Positions 7,823 to 16,033 are shown, numbered from the stretch's first letter. The stretch: 43,904 bases of DNA from Candidatus Obscuribacterales bacterium (GCA_020050685.1 JAGVKG010000032.1:1-43904); one strand, 5' to 3'. The notes: generated from the letters alone by a model not told the origin. A program made the numbers and translations.

Positions 7823-9019
7823 CTAATGAGTATGGTTAGGCGTTGACTTGCTTGAGATTACACTGGAATCAACTATAAACCAATGTTCGCCAATTTTTTC
7901 AATTGTATAAGTAACTTTGTAGAAGTCCTCTGTATCTTTTAGTGTCCGTCCTGACACCTCATCGATATATTTCGACGACTCCTTTACCTCGGCGTTAACG
8001 GCGTACTTCTTGTCCGGAATCAATTCGGAGAAATTGGTGACCACAATTGGACCTGGCACCATTTCAAAATATTTACGGTTGGTGGCAAGCCACTTGAGCG
8101 CCTCGCTTTGCTTGACCAAAGCCTTGCCGGAAAGAATGCTGGATAGCTTCTGCGGATCGCGTTGGCGGATGGCAGTTTTCTTTACTTGCTGCCAGGTTTT
8201 CAAACAGGTGGCAAATTCGGATTTCAGATCCGGGGTCTGCGCGCTGGCAATTTTGTTGGGATTTTGATCTGGTGTGTCTTTTGAATCATCGGCAGGCTTT
8301 TGTACCAGTGTTTGTGAGTGCTGCTTGATAGCTTGTTGGCTAGCATTGCGATTTCTCACTCTAATCAAAAATTGGCTGCTCTTGTTTTGGCTTTGCCCTT
8401 GCTTGATTATTGTCACAAGCAAATTGCCCGAGGTAATTGCTAATGGTTGGCCATCTGATTTGAAGAAACTATCTACCTTGGATTTTTCAATTTGACGGTT
8501 AAACTCGACAATTGTTTTTGGTTTGCTGCCGCAAGCCTCTAACAAAAAATCACTAGCCATTTCTAAATCTAAAGCTGTTTGATCTGATTGCCCAACCGTA
8601 AAAGTTAATTCGCAACCAGTAACATGTGCGTCTGCTGTTTCCAGGCGCAAAATATTGGTGTTGGCATCGACAAGCGAAAGTGGATCTTCCGGATTGGATT
8701 TAAATGGACCAATGCCCGGCCAAGCACCTTTTTTTACTAAGTCGCTGCCATTGAATTGCTCAAGGGAAACCAGCGGTGCCGATACAGGAGTGGCGGTGCT
8801 GGATATTGACATGCCCGGTTTGGGCTGAGCAACACTTTGCTCGGACCAAAGACTATCAAGCGATCCCGATGCACCCGTTGATCCAGAGTCGTCTGCTGCA
8901 CGCACAATGGCAATTGTGGAGGTCAACGACAGGGCTAATAAAATTGATTTCGATAAAGCTGACAACTCAAATCTCAAATGGCTTGCTCCTATCTTTTGGG
9001 ATTGAGCCTCGAGGTTCAT
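7823..9019 (-). CDS. Exported protein with ARC6/Ftn2-like IMS (DUF4101) domain
   Basis: This 398-residue protein carries an N-terminal signal or anchor (SILLALSLTSTIAIVRA), a Ser/Gln-rich linker and a C-terminal alpha/beta domain (about 270-390). The spacing of that domain matches the IMS domain of ARC6/Ftn2-type division proteins: an opening LKTWQQVKKTAI helix, a middle YFEMVPGPIVV strand, an AVNAEVKES strand and a closing VTYTIEKIGEHWFIVD. I know that domain mainly from Cyanobacteria and plastids, where ARC6 tethers the FtsZ ring. The J-domain of ARC6 is absent, so an ARC6 function is not implied. ATG 9019 has a weak ribosome site. TTG at 8977 has AGGAG 8 bases upstream and would give a cleaner signal peptide. 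The domain call is by pattern and moderately sure. Confidence 0.6.
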   Translation of the reverse strand: MNLEAQSQKIGASHLRFELSALSKSILLALSLTSTIAIVRAADDSGSTGASGSLDSLWSEQSVAQPKPGMSISSTATPVSAPLVSLEQFNGSDLVKKGAWPGIGPFKSNPEDPLSLVDANTNILRLETADAHVTGCELTFTVGQSDQTALDLEMASDFLLEACGSKPKTIVEFNRQIEKSKVDSFFKSDGQPLAITSGNLLVTIIKQGQSQNKSSQFLIRVRNRNASQQAIKQHSQTLVQKPADDSKDTPDQNPNKIASAQTPDLKSEFATCLKTWQQVKKTAIRQRDPQKLSSILSGKALVKQSEALKWLATNRKYFEMVPGPIVVTNFSELIPDKKYAVNAEVKESSKYIDEVSGRTLKDTEDFYKVTYTIEKIGEHWFIVDSSVISSKSTPNHTH

Positions 9020-9030
9020 TTTACATCATT

Positions 9031-10176
9031 TTAGTGCCGGGACATTTTGCTGCGGGCAAGTTTTAGGGCTTCCAGTGCAGTCAGGCTGGCTTCCCTTTCA
9101 ACCGATGGCGGTATGGGGTTTTCTCCATTGGCAAGCTTGCCTCTATTGCTGTTGGTCGAAATCAGCGCCTCTAAGCATAATATTTCTGTTGTCAGGTGAA
9201 TTAATGTGGGTTCAATTGAGCCAGTGAGTAAAACCACATTGACTGGATGTCCCTGGCAAGCAAGCAGTATAGGTTTGTTTTCTACTCCCACTGAATATTC
9301 ATCCACGTGTTGAGAGAGGGCACGATGCGAATTGGCTGATTGTTTAAGGGCCTCTACGTCAATTTCTTCGGCGAAGTGCCCAACATTAACCAGTAAAATT
9401 CCTGGACGCAGGTACTGGAAGCTCTCTTTGCCGAGCAGTTTATTGGCCCCGGTGGCCGAGACAAATAATTCTGAAGAAGCTAATGCTGATTCCATGCTTG
9501 TGATTTTGTAACCATCATAATGAGCAATCAGTTGTTTAATTGGATCGCTTTCGACAATTTGTATTTTTGCACCAAGCTTCTGCAAATATAAGGCGCAGCC
9601 TGAACCTACCTGCCCATAACCACAAACCGTGACTACTTTGCCTTGCCAGTTTTTTTCAGCCAGCAACAATGGCAAGGCTTCCACTAATCCATCGCCAACG
9701 CCATGGAAATTTTCAATTCTCGATTTCAATTGACCGCTGTTGATATTCACCACCGGTAGTGGCACGTCTTTTTGTTCTCTTAAGCGGTTGATCCCGGATG
9801 TGGTTATTTCGCAAGCACCAAGGGCAAAGTCCTTGTCGCTTGCCAGATATTTTGCAATCAAGTCAAAGCCTGTATCGGAAAGGACATTTGGTTGATGGCT
9901 GAGCACTTGGCTGCAAGAATCTTTGCCTAAATAAACTTGCGCGCCGAAATTGCGCATCTGCTCAACGGCATTTGACGATGTAGTTTGACTGTTGCATTCG
10001 CTCAGAAATACTTCTGCACCGGCAGCCATTAAAGGTTGAATAGCCGGAGCGGTTAATTCAGTTAGGTGGCAGTGCCAACCAATTTTGGCGCCAGCAAATA
10101 TTTTGCGCTCGGCCAGTCTTTTAGCCAAGACTTCGAAGATGGGAAATCTTTTGCAGTTGATACTTGCTTCACTCAT
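9031..10176 (-). CDS. Short divergent S-adenosylhomocysteine hydrolase-like protein
   Basis: At 381 residues it aligns by eye along the SAH hydrolase fold but is shorter than the usual 430-470. A substrate-side segment (WHCHLTELTAPAIQ, then LSECNSQTTS) precedes a DTGFDL stretch, an ITTSGINRL helix and NINSGQLKSRIENFHG, which matches the region holding the catalytic Lys and Asp. Here the Lys is kept (K151) and the Asp looks replaced by Glu (E155). The NAD-binding Rossmann motif is GYGQVGSGCA (186-195), and a late GHPVNVV matches the GHP motif. The C-terminal KPDHYRY dimerisation tail is missing. It may bind NAD and a nucleoside yet not be a classical AhcY. Its start overlaps the maf stop by one base (TAATG). 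Confidence 0.7.
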   Translation of the reverse strand: MSEASINCKRFPIFEVLAKRLAERKIFAGAKIGWHCHLTELTAPAIQPLMAAGAEVFLSECNSQTTSSNAVEQMRNFGAQVYLGKDSCSQVLSHQPNVLSDTGFDLIAKYLASDKDFALGACEITTSGINRLREQKDVPLPVVNINSGQLKSRIENFHGVGDGLVEALPLLLAEKNWQGKVVTVCGYGQVGSGCALYLQKLGAKIQIVESDPIKQLIAHYDGYKITSMESALASSELFVSATGANKLLGKESFQYLRPGILLVNVGHFAEEIDVEALKQSANSHRALSQHVDEYSVGVENKPILLACQGHPVNVVLLTGSIEPTLIHLTTEILCLEALISTNSNRGKLANGENPIPPSVEREASLTALEALKLARSKMSRH

Positions 10177-10784
10177 TAAGGCAAACCAAAAATTGAAACA
10201 CCGGCTTGCCTGAGCAATTTAACCGTTAGCGGCATGGGCAAGCCAATCACGTTTGTAAAACAGCCCTCAATCTTTTCCACAAATGCCGAACCGGATCCTT
10301 GTAAAGCATATGAGCCGGCTTTGTCCAAAGGTTCCCCTGTTTTTACGTAGGCGCTAATTTCTTTGTCTTCTAAATTACGAATATAAACAGATGAAATTGC
10401 ATAATCAACTAATTGCTTGCCATCCGCCGGGCGATAGATTGCCACTCCTGTAAATACCTTGTGGCAATTTCCGGCTAGCAATTTTAGCATTGCGCAAGCT
10501 TCGTCGTCATCGTTGGGCTTGCCTAAAATTTTTCCGTCAAGAACGACAATCGTGTCAGCCCCAATTACCAGGCTTGATTGCCCGTTTAGCTTGTGTTTGG
10601 CAACGTGTTCTGCTTTTAAACAAGCTAGAGAGGTGACCACTTGCTCTGGTGTCATCTTCGGATCAAAACTTTCATCAACATCAGCCGGTATGACTGTGAA
10701 TGGTAACTTTAGCCCACCGAGAAGCTCTAAGCGGCGTGGTGAGGCGGAAGCCAAAATTATCTGGGGATATGATTGTGGATTCAT
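10176..10784 (-). CDS. maf: Maf family nucleotide pyrophosphatase
   Basis: This 202-residue cytoplasmic protein has the Maf signature near the N-terminus (ILASASPRRLELL). It also has VIGADTIVVLDGKILGKP and a C-terminal KIEGCFTNVIGLP segment. The family hydrolyses non-canonical or pyrimidine nucleoside triphosphates to monophosphates. Overproduction of the Bacillus homologue blocks septum formation, hence the historical name. The AD-TIVV segment and the usual length indicate an intact enzyme, probably of the dTTP/UTP-cleaving group. It is placed 6 bases after the NHL gene and is translationally coupled to the SAH-hydrolase-like gene. Confidence 0.93.
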   Translation of the reverse strand: MNPQSYPQIILASASPRRLELLGGLKLPFTVIPADVDESFDPKMTPEQVVTSLACLKAEHVAKHKLNGQSSLVIGADTIVVLDGKILGKPNDDDEACAMLKLLAGNCHKVFTGVAIYRPADGKQLVDYAISSVYIRNLEDKEISAYVKTGEPLDKAGSYALQGSGSAFVEKIEGCFTNVIGLPMPLTVKLLRQAGVSIFGLP

Positions 10785-10790
10785 GTCGAC

Positions 10791-11654
10791 TTATGATTCG
10801 GAAAAGCTGAGGGAGAAAGTTTGAACACGCTGATTGCCTTGATCGCAAACGTAGAGCAAGTCTTTGTTTTGATCGTAAACAATTCCGGCGGGACCGGAAA
10901 ATTGTCCGGCGTCTTGACCGCGAGTACCAAAAGCATAAAGCCAAGTGCCGCTTTGGTCAAAGATCTGGATGCGATGATTGATAAAGTCAGATATGTAAAT
11001 GCGGTTGGCCCGGTCCAAAGCAATGGCTCTTGGCACATTAAACATGCCTACGCTTATTCCTTTACCACCAAATCCGCTTACATATTTTCCGGCTTTAGAA
11101 AAAATTGAAACGCGAGCTAAACCAAAGTCAACGACGTAAATTTGGCCCGACGAATCCACGGCTACTGCACAAGGAAGTTGAAACTGTCCTTCTCCTTTTC
11201 CCTTGCTGCCAATCTGTCCCAAATACGCTCCGGTTTCTGCTTGCAAAATCTGCACGCAACCACTTTCGCTATCGCAAACGTATAAGCGAGATGATTGATC
11301 AAGACAAAGACCTTGCAGTCCACCTGCGGTATTGCACGGGTTGGTGAAAGTTTTGCTTGGCTTGCCTGTTTGATCAAAGACGCGAATTTTTTGATCGGTT
11401 GAGTCGGTCAAATAAACGTGTCCCTGTCTGCCGCAAGCAAGTCCTGCCGGATTTGTAAAATGGCCATCGGCATTTGCCTCAAGCTTTAAGCGGAAGATGC
11501 CGCGACTCGTAAATGATTGCAGAGATCCAGAGCCAACATCGCCGACAAAAAGATTTTCTTGCCACTGACCAATAGTCGAAGGCTTGAGAAAGCGACCGTT
11601 TCCTTCGCCGGGCTCTCCAAAGATATGCGTAACTTTGGCTTGAATTACGGTCAT
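10791..11654 (-). CDS. NHL-repeat beta-propeller protein
   Basis: These 287 residues consist almost entirely of about six NHL repeats. The recurring pattern is a glycine-rich FGEPGEGNGRF-like turn followed by P-x-x-I-A-x-D and then IYVxDxxNxRIQxF, for example IYISDFINHRIQIF and LYVCDQGNQRVQTF. No signal peptide or membrane helix is visible, so it should be a cytoplasmic propeller that serves as a binding scaffold. It overlaps the upstream FHA gene by four bases (ATGA), a strong sign that the two are made together. It could be a partner or sensor domain split from a phospho-signalling protein. No enzymatic motif is seen. Confidence 0.88.
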   Translation of the reverse strand: MTVIQAKVTHIFGEPGEGNGRFLKPSTIGQWQENLFVGDVGSGSLQSFTSRGIFRLKLEANADGHFTNPAGLACGRQGHVYLTDSTDQKIRVFDQTGKPSKTFTNPCNTAGGLQGLCLDQSSRLYVCDSESGCVQILQAETGAYLGQIGSKGKGEGQFQLPCAVAVDSSGQIYVVDFGLARVSIFSKAGKYVSGFGGKGISVGMFNVPRAIALDRANRIYISDFINHRIQIFDQSGTWLYAFGTRGQDAGQFSGPAGIVYDQNKDLLYVCDQGNQRVQTFSLSFSES

Positions 11655-12001
11655 CTCAATTCAAAGACAAGCTCAGTTCTGCCAAGTTTGATACAGTCAC
11701 CAGCAGCAATTTGCTTGCGCACTTGCAAAGGATCGCCATTCAAAATAGTGCCGTTTGTTGATCCCAGATCTTCAACCCACCAAGCTTCTTTGATCAATAA
11801 GACCCATGCATGGTGCCTGGACACATACGCATCATCACTAAGCGAAATGTCGTTATTCTCATCACGGCCAATTTTGCAAACAGGAGAGGAAAGCAGAAAT
11901 TCAGACTTGGTTGTCTTGTCAGTCAGAATGGCCTGTTTGCCACCAACCAGAAAAGCATCTTTATTTTTGGTTGCCTGATCTTCTTGATTGGAACTGCTCA
12001 T
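11651..12001 (-). CDS. FHA-domain phosphothreonine-binding protein
   Basis: A 116-residue single-domain protein. The forkhead-associated core is clear: CKIGRDENNDISLSD, then SRHHAWVL and DLGSTNGTILNG, holding the conserved Gly-Arg, Ser-x-x-His and Asn-Gly residues that grip phosphothreonine peptides. It heads a seven-gene minus-strand run, and a PP2C phosphatase gene lies 112 bases upstream. A Ser/Thr phosphorylation circuit is therefore likely, though no kinase of the Hanks type occurs in this window. The start is ATG 12001 with a CAGGG-like ribosome site. Confidence 0.92.
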   Translation of the reverse strand: MSSSNQEDQATKNKDAFLVGGKQAILTDKTTKSEFLLSSPVCKIGRDENNDISLSDDAYVSRHHAWVLLIKEAWWVEDLGSTNGTILNGDPLQVRKQIAAGDCIKLGRTELVFELR

Positions 12002-12080
12002 TTTGCCCTGTACCGTCTAAGTTCCCGCCCGACTTGTTTGCTTATTGCTTGAGCGCGAGGCGCTAGTGCGAATAGACAAA

Positions 12081-12092
12081 TGTAATATTACA
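12081..12092. promoter_or_regulatory. 12-base perfect palindrome upstream of the FHA gene
   Basis: TGTAATATTACA reads identically on both strands and lies 80 bases before the FHA start codon in the 112-base gap after the PP2C gene. It could be an operator, and its minus-strand copy also holds an AATAT -10-like core. A small perfect hairpin (AGCGC 12052-12056 with GCGCT 12060-12064) lies between it and the FHA gene and could be a leader or weak terminator structure. Confidence 0.35.
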
Positions 12093-12113
12093 GCGACTGA
12101 TAGGTTTTTCGAC

Positions 12114-12878
12114 TTAGCTTGCGCCGTTATCAGAACTTTCATCAAAATATTGAATGGCTACGACTGTAACATTATCAGGCGCACCGCCGGCAATTGTTTG
12201 TTTCACCAGCTCTTGGCAGACAGCCTCTGGGTCGGTAACCGTATCCAAAACAGCACCGATTTGCTCATCACGTAACACGGTCGAGAGTCCGTCTGAACAC
12301 AGCACTATCCAATCGGCAGCCTTCAGCTCAATTGGTGTTTGATCTACTTCCACTTCCACTTCGTGACCAAGACAACGAGTAATTAGATTTTTGTAAGGAT
12401 TGATTCTCGCCTGCTCTTCTGTCAAGCGGCCAGCTCTTACCATCTCCTGCACGACGGAATGGTCGTTTGTCAGGAGGATTGAGCGTCCGTCTCGCAATAA
12501 ATATGCACGTGAATCACCCACGTGAGCAATTTGCAAAAAATTGTCTTCCGACTGCACGGCAACAACCACGGTGGTGCCCATGCCGCGCACCGAAGCGTCT
12601 TTTTTCGCTACCTGAAATACTGCCTTGTTGGCAAGTGCCACGGAATCTTCCAACCATTGCTTAATGGCATCGCGATCGCTTGCGTGTGGCGGGGTTTCGT
12701 TCCACAACTGCTCGATTGCCTCGACGGCTAGCTTGGAGGCTTTCGCTCCGCCCACGGCTCCGCCCATGCCATCGGCAACAACGAAAACCCTTTGGTCGTC
12801 GCTGACAAAATAATTGTCTTCGTTGCGCTCACGCTGGCAACCAGGATTAGTGATTGCAGCAGCACGCCATTTGAGCAT
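12114..12878 (-). CDS. PP2C-type Ser/Thr protein phosphatase
   Basis: A 254-residue soluble phosphatase of the bacterial Stp/PppA type. All metal-binding motifs are present in order: RERNEDNYFV near the N-terminus, VADGMGGAVGG, GDSRAYLL, the DHSVVQEMV flap region, VLCSDGLS and the closing PDNVTVVAI. It should remove phosphate from Ser/Thr in a Mn/Mg-dependent way. It lies directly upstream of, and in the same direction as, the FHA gene, and probably counteracts the kinase whose product FHA reads. GGAG lies 6 bases before ATG 12878. Confidence 0.95.
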   Translation of the reverse strand: MLKWRAAAITNPGCQRERNEDNYFVSDDQRVFVVADGMGGAVGGAKASKLAVEAIEQLWNETPPHASDRDAIKQWLEDSVALANKAVFQVAKKDASVRGMGTTVVVAVQSEDNFLQIAHVGDSRAYLLRDGRSILLTNDHSVVQEMVRAGRLTEEQARINPYKNLITRCLGHEVEVEVDQTPIELKAADWIVLCSDGLSTVLRDEQIGAVLDTVTDPEAVCQELVKQTIAGGAPDNVTVVAIQYFDESSDNGAS

Positions 12879-12974
12879 CTCTGTCTCCGTCGCCCTACTT
12901 CAGGTCAATAAAAATCAAGTGAATAGCCTGTTTTTAGTGCTAAATAATTATTGCCCAGAATAACCTAATTCCTA

Positions 12975-14489
12975 TCAAAAAATATTACCTTTTGATTGAG
13001 TTTGCACATACTTCGACAAACTCGAATTGCCGCCACCGCCCCAATTTGAAGCTATATGAATCGCCCACCTGCCAAGATAGGGCTGCAAGGCTTGGCCAAA
13101 CTGGAATTTGGGTTCGACCAATCTAGTTATGCCCTCTAAACAAGTGCCAGTCCTCACCAGATAGGCAAGATTAGCAGGTAAGACAAAGAAATTTTGCTTG
13201 AGCAACAAATCAATCTCCCTGTCTAGCTGACACCGGTTGGTCTGAGATAAATTGCCATCGGACCAGTAGCTGATAATTGTTTGCAGGCGTTTGACAATTT
13301 TGCCTTGCTCTATTTCCTGGGCAATTACGCCAAGATTAATCAAATTTCGAGCCAGTCCTTCTAAGTCTGCCTCGACTGCTGCCCTGATACAACCAGCTAA
13401 TGAGTCCTTTTGATTTTGGCTGAGGGCGGCGACCATACCAAAGTCATAAACAATCAAATTGCCTTGGCTATCTACTGCCAAATTCCCCGCATGAGGATCA
13501 GCGTGATAATAATCGGCAAACAAAATTTGTTCGGCATAAAAATCGACAATTAAATGAGCCAGTTTATTGAGATTTACTTCTGCTTCTACTAATTGATTCA
13601 CCCGGCTTACTTTTATGCCTGGTAAATATTCTGAGACTATTAGCTTTCTCGTTGTATAACGCCAAAAGGTTCGAGCAATTTTGATGTCGGGCCGATAACG
13701 AAAGAAGTGTCGCAAGTAAGCGGAATGTTGTGCTTCTTGTATGTAGTCTATCTCGGCAAATAATGTGTGACCGAACTGATCAAATAAATCAAGCCAAAGC
13801 TGGCTTTTAAAGCTGCTTCTGAAAAACTTGATCAAGCGAATATAGGCCTTGGCATAACCTAGATCGCGATAAAGCATTTCTCTCAGTTCCGGTCTTTGGA
13901 TCTTTATGACACAGAGTTCTCCTGATCTCAATTTTGCTTTGTGCACTTGGCCGATCGAAGCAGAGGCAAGTGGATTTGGATCAATCCAGGCAAAAACAGT
14001 ATCACGCGGTATTCCCAGTTCATGCGTAATCTGGTGTTCGACAAGCAAGTAAGGCATGGGCAAAACATGATCTTGCAAGAGACCAAGTTCTGCGGCGATC
14101 TCTTGTGGCATCAGATCTGTGCGAGAAGAAAGAAACTGGCCGATTTTGATGAAGGCAGGACCAAGATCTTGAAAGAACTCGCGCAAATGTTTGCCGGACA
14201 AGGCGTAACGCTGGCTGGCTGTTGTTTGGCTATTTTTACCAGCAAAGGTCTTAAACCATTTGACAAGAAAAACTAAAAACGCAGAAAAGATTTGCCAAAA
14301 GCGCAGGTCAAGTAAAAATTGAACCGGCAATATTCGCTCGGCTCGGCCAAAGTTGTCGGCAATTTCCGGGCGATATGAGTGCCTTTCGCTCCGAACTGCA
14401 GCCAGACCAACAAAACTGCTCGCATTACTTTCTTGACTTTTGAGGTCTTGACTATTGCGGTGCGATGCAGTGTTTAAAGCTTGCGCCAT
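12975..14489 (-). CDS. ABC1/UbiB family atypical kinase
   Basis: A 504-residue member of the ABC1/AarF/UbiB family of protein-kinase-like ATPases, usually tied to isoprenoid quinone or lipid metabolism. The family KxGQ motif is seen in FIKIGQFLSSR (about 114-124), then SIGQVHKAKL, the Lys in CVIKIQRP, and the catalytic ADPHAGN and VYDFGMV segments. A hydrophobic stretch near 65-85 may associate with the membrane. No C-terminal transmembrane pair is obvious. The start is taken as ATG 14489; a TTG one codon upstream is less likely. The preceding coiled-coil gene ends 13 bases before it, so they probably form an operon. The exact substrate is unknown. Confidence 0.92.
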   Translation of the reverse strand: MAQALNTASHRNSQDLKSQESNASSFVGLAAVRSERHSYRPEIADNFGRAERILPVQFLLDLRFWQIFSAFLVFLVKWFKTFAGKNSQTTASQRYALSGKHLREFFQDLGPAFIKIGQFLSSRTDLMPQEIAAELGLLQDHVLPMPYLLVEHQITHELGIPRDTVFAWIDPNPLASASIGQVHKAKLRSGELCVIKIQRPELREMLYRDLGYAKAYIRLIKFFRSSFKSQLWLDLFDQFGHTLFAEIDYIQEAQHSAYLRHFFRYRPDIKIARTFWRYTTRKLIVSEYLPGIKVSRVNQLVEAEVNLNKLAHLIVDFYAEQILFADYYHADPHAGNLAVDSQGNLIVYDFGMVAALSQNQKDSLAGCIRAAVEADLEGLARNLINLGVIAQEIEQGKIVKRLQTIISYWSDGNLSQTNRCQLDREIDLLLKQNFFVLPANLAYLVRTGTCLEGITRLVEPKFQFGQALQPYLGRWAIHIASNWGGGGNSSLSKYVQTQSKGNIF

Positions 14490-14502
14490 CAAAAAAACTT
14501 AC

Positions 14503-14880
14503 TTAAACGGGGGTGCGCATTGATTTCATTTCAGCAATCTCTGCACGCAAAGTGGCAATTTCTGCTCTTAATTCGTTGATTTCCGTTGAATCGCCGAGTG
14601 CGCCCAAAGAAAAATCGGCAACTTGACGGCGAATGCGTTCGCGAACTTGTGCTTCCAAGACCTCGGAGCGTTGCCAAACTTGCTGTGTGAACTCATAAGC
14701 AAATTCTTGGACAATATCTCTTGATTGGTTGACCTTTTCTGATCCTGTGGACTTGTACTCTTCCGCTTTAGAAGTAAATGTATCAATGCAATCTTCGAGG
14801 CGCTCGCGGCCTACTTCGAGGGCTGCCTTGAGCAGAAACAACAATTTGATCATGGGTTGAGCTGCGTCATTGAACTCCAT
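14503..14880 (-). CDS. Small phasin-like coiled-coil protein
   Basis: About 125 residues, mostly helical. An N-terminal amphipathic LLFLLKAALEVGRERLEDC segment is followed by a charged middle, and the C-terminus is a clear coiled coil (INELRAEIATLRAEIAEM). It resembles small phasin-like or DUF6825-type proteins I associate with Cyanobacteria, though that link is only by general pattern. A longer frame reaches TTG 14899, but GGGAGG lies 11 bases before ATG 14880, which I take as the start. Its position just before the ABC1 kinase suggests a shared role at a membrane or lipid body. Confidence 0.65.
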   Translation of the reverse strand: MEFNDAAQPMIKLLFLLKAALEVGRERLEDCIDTFTSKAEEYKSTGSEKVNQSRDIVQEFAYEFTQQVWQRSEVLEAQVRERIRRQVADFSLGALGDSTEINELRAEIATLRAEIAEMKSMRTPV

Positions 14881-14991
14881 ATGTCTAGCTGCCTCCCTCA
14901 AAAATTCTTAATGATTTGTATCAGACCGGGTCCCGGCGCATCACTTGGTATGTCCTAGTAAGACTTGCTTAAGACAAAAACCAGAAGAAAT

Positions 14992-14997
14992 TATACA
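14992..14997 (+). promoter_or_regulatory. Candidate -10 element for the arginase leader
   Basis: TATACA at 14992-14997 has a weak AAGACA-like -35 about 15 bases upstream. Transcription would then begin near 15001-15005, exactly where a run of complementary segments begins. This is inferred from sequence only. Confidence 0.3.
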
Positions 14998-15000
14998 CTA

Positions 15001-15124
15001 GGAAGCCCTTGATGCGAGATGGCATGATATCAGGGGAGAGCCCATTTATGCTGGTTTTCGGGCTGAGCGCCCGCAATCAGGCTTGGCGCAGTAGAGCCGA
15101 TAGCTAAGCAAAAGAAGAAAAATA
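15001..15124 (+). ncRNA. Candidate structured 5' leader of the arginase gene
   Basis: Three hairpins can form in a row. CCCTTGAT (15006-15013) pairs with ATCAGGGG (15029-15036) with one G-U pair. AGCCC (15039-15043) pairs with GGGCT (15060-15064). GCGCC (15067-15071) pairs with GGCGC (15085-15089). AAGCC (15003-15007) can alternatively pair with GGCTT (15080-15084), which would break the first and third hairpins. Mutually exclusive pairings are typical of regulatory leaders. I could not match it to a known riboswitch class, including guanidine classes. Confidence 0.35.
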
Positions 15125-16033
15125 GTGAATAAACAAGTCACACTTATTTACGTTCCACTCTACCTTGGTGGTAGTCATCGTGGTGCAGCGCTTGGCCCGG
15201 CGGCGATGAAAGTAGCAGATTTGAGAGAGCGCATCAAAGCTTGCGGTTGGCAAATAGCTAAGGAAGTAGAAGTAAGTGTACCGGAGTCGGCTGCTTGGTT
15301 CGAGGAAGATACATATGCGCGCTGCTTGCCGGAAATAATTGACCTTTCAAAGGAATTAGCCAAACTAGTGGAAGCGGCTCTGGATGCCGGCACTTTGCCA
15401 ATCACAATTGGTGGTGATCATAGTTTGGCCATTGGCACCATTGCCGGATCATCAAACTACTTCCGCAAGCGCAAGGAAAGTTTCGGTTTGCTTTGGTTTG
15501 ATGCGCATGGTGATATCAATACGCCCGAAACCTCGCAATCAGGAAATGTGCATGGCATGCCGCTAGCGATTTGTCTTGGTCATGGTCCTGAGTCCGTCAC
15601 ACAGTTGAATCAATACAGTCCGAAAGCGGAAGCCAGTCTGACGGCATTGGTTGGGATTCGCGATCTTGATCCACCAGAACTTGAAATGATTACCCGCACC
15701 GGTATCGCTGCGTACAATATGAGTGACATCGATAAATTGGGCATAGCGACCGTGGTTGAGCGAGTCCTGAGCAGGGTGGCGGACAATTCGTCCGGCATCC
15801 ATCTTTCTTTCGATATTGATGTTCTCGATCCGGAAATTGCCCCAGGAGTTTCCACGGTGGCAAAAGATGGCATTGGTCAAAAGGACATTATGCAAGCATT
15901 GTCGATGATCGCCAAGACTGGTCTTGTGCGGTCCATTGATATGGTCGAGCTAAATCCGACTCGCGATATACAAAACCGTACGGCAGAAATTGCCGTAGAT
16001 ATGATCGCTGCTTGCTTGAGTGGCAAAGCCTAA
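15125..16033 (+). CDS. rocF: Arginase (ureohydrolase family)
   Basis: A 302-residue cytoplasmic ureohydrolase that would hydrolyse arginine to ornithine and urea using a binuclear Mn centre. Mn-ligand motifs are complete: GGDHSLAIG, then DAHGDINTPETSQSGNVHG, and SFDIDVLDP. The ETSxSGNVHGMP segment and the length fit arginase better than agmatinase or guanidinase, although these relatives are hard to separate by eye. Translation probably starts at GTG 15125 with a weak AGAAG site. A structured leader of about 120 bases precedes it. The next gene is convergent, so it is a single-gene unit. Confidence 0.88.
   Translation: MNKQVTLIYVPLYLGGSHRGAALGPAAMKVADLRERIKACGWQIAKEVEVSVPESAAWFEEDTYARCLPEIIDLSKELAKLVEAALDAGTLPITIGGDHSLAIGTIAGSSNYFRKRKESFGLLWFDAHGDINTPETSQSGNVHGMPLAICLGHGPESVTQLNQYSPKAEASLTALVGIRDLDPPELEMITRTGIAAYNMSDIDKLGIATVVERVLSRVADNSSGIHLSFDIDVLDPEIAPGVSTVAKDGIGQKDIMQALSMIAKTGLVRSIDMVELNPTRDIQNRTAEIAVDMIAACLSGKA

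Noticed and set aside
11517-11978. Plus-strand frame of 153 codons opposite the NHL and FHA genes
   Set aside because: Antisense to two clearly recognised domains and has no family features of its own.
15001-15124. Guanidine riboswitch upstream of the ureohydrolase gene
   Set aside because: The conserved guanidine-I, -II and -III sequence blocks I know are not present, so only an unclassified structured leader is reported.
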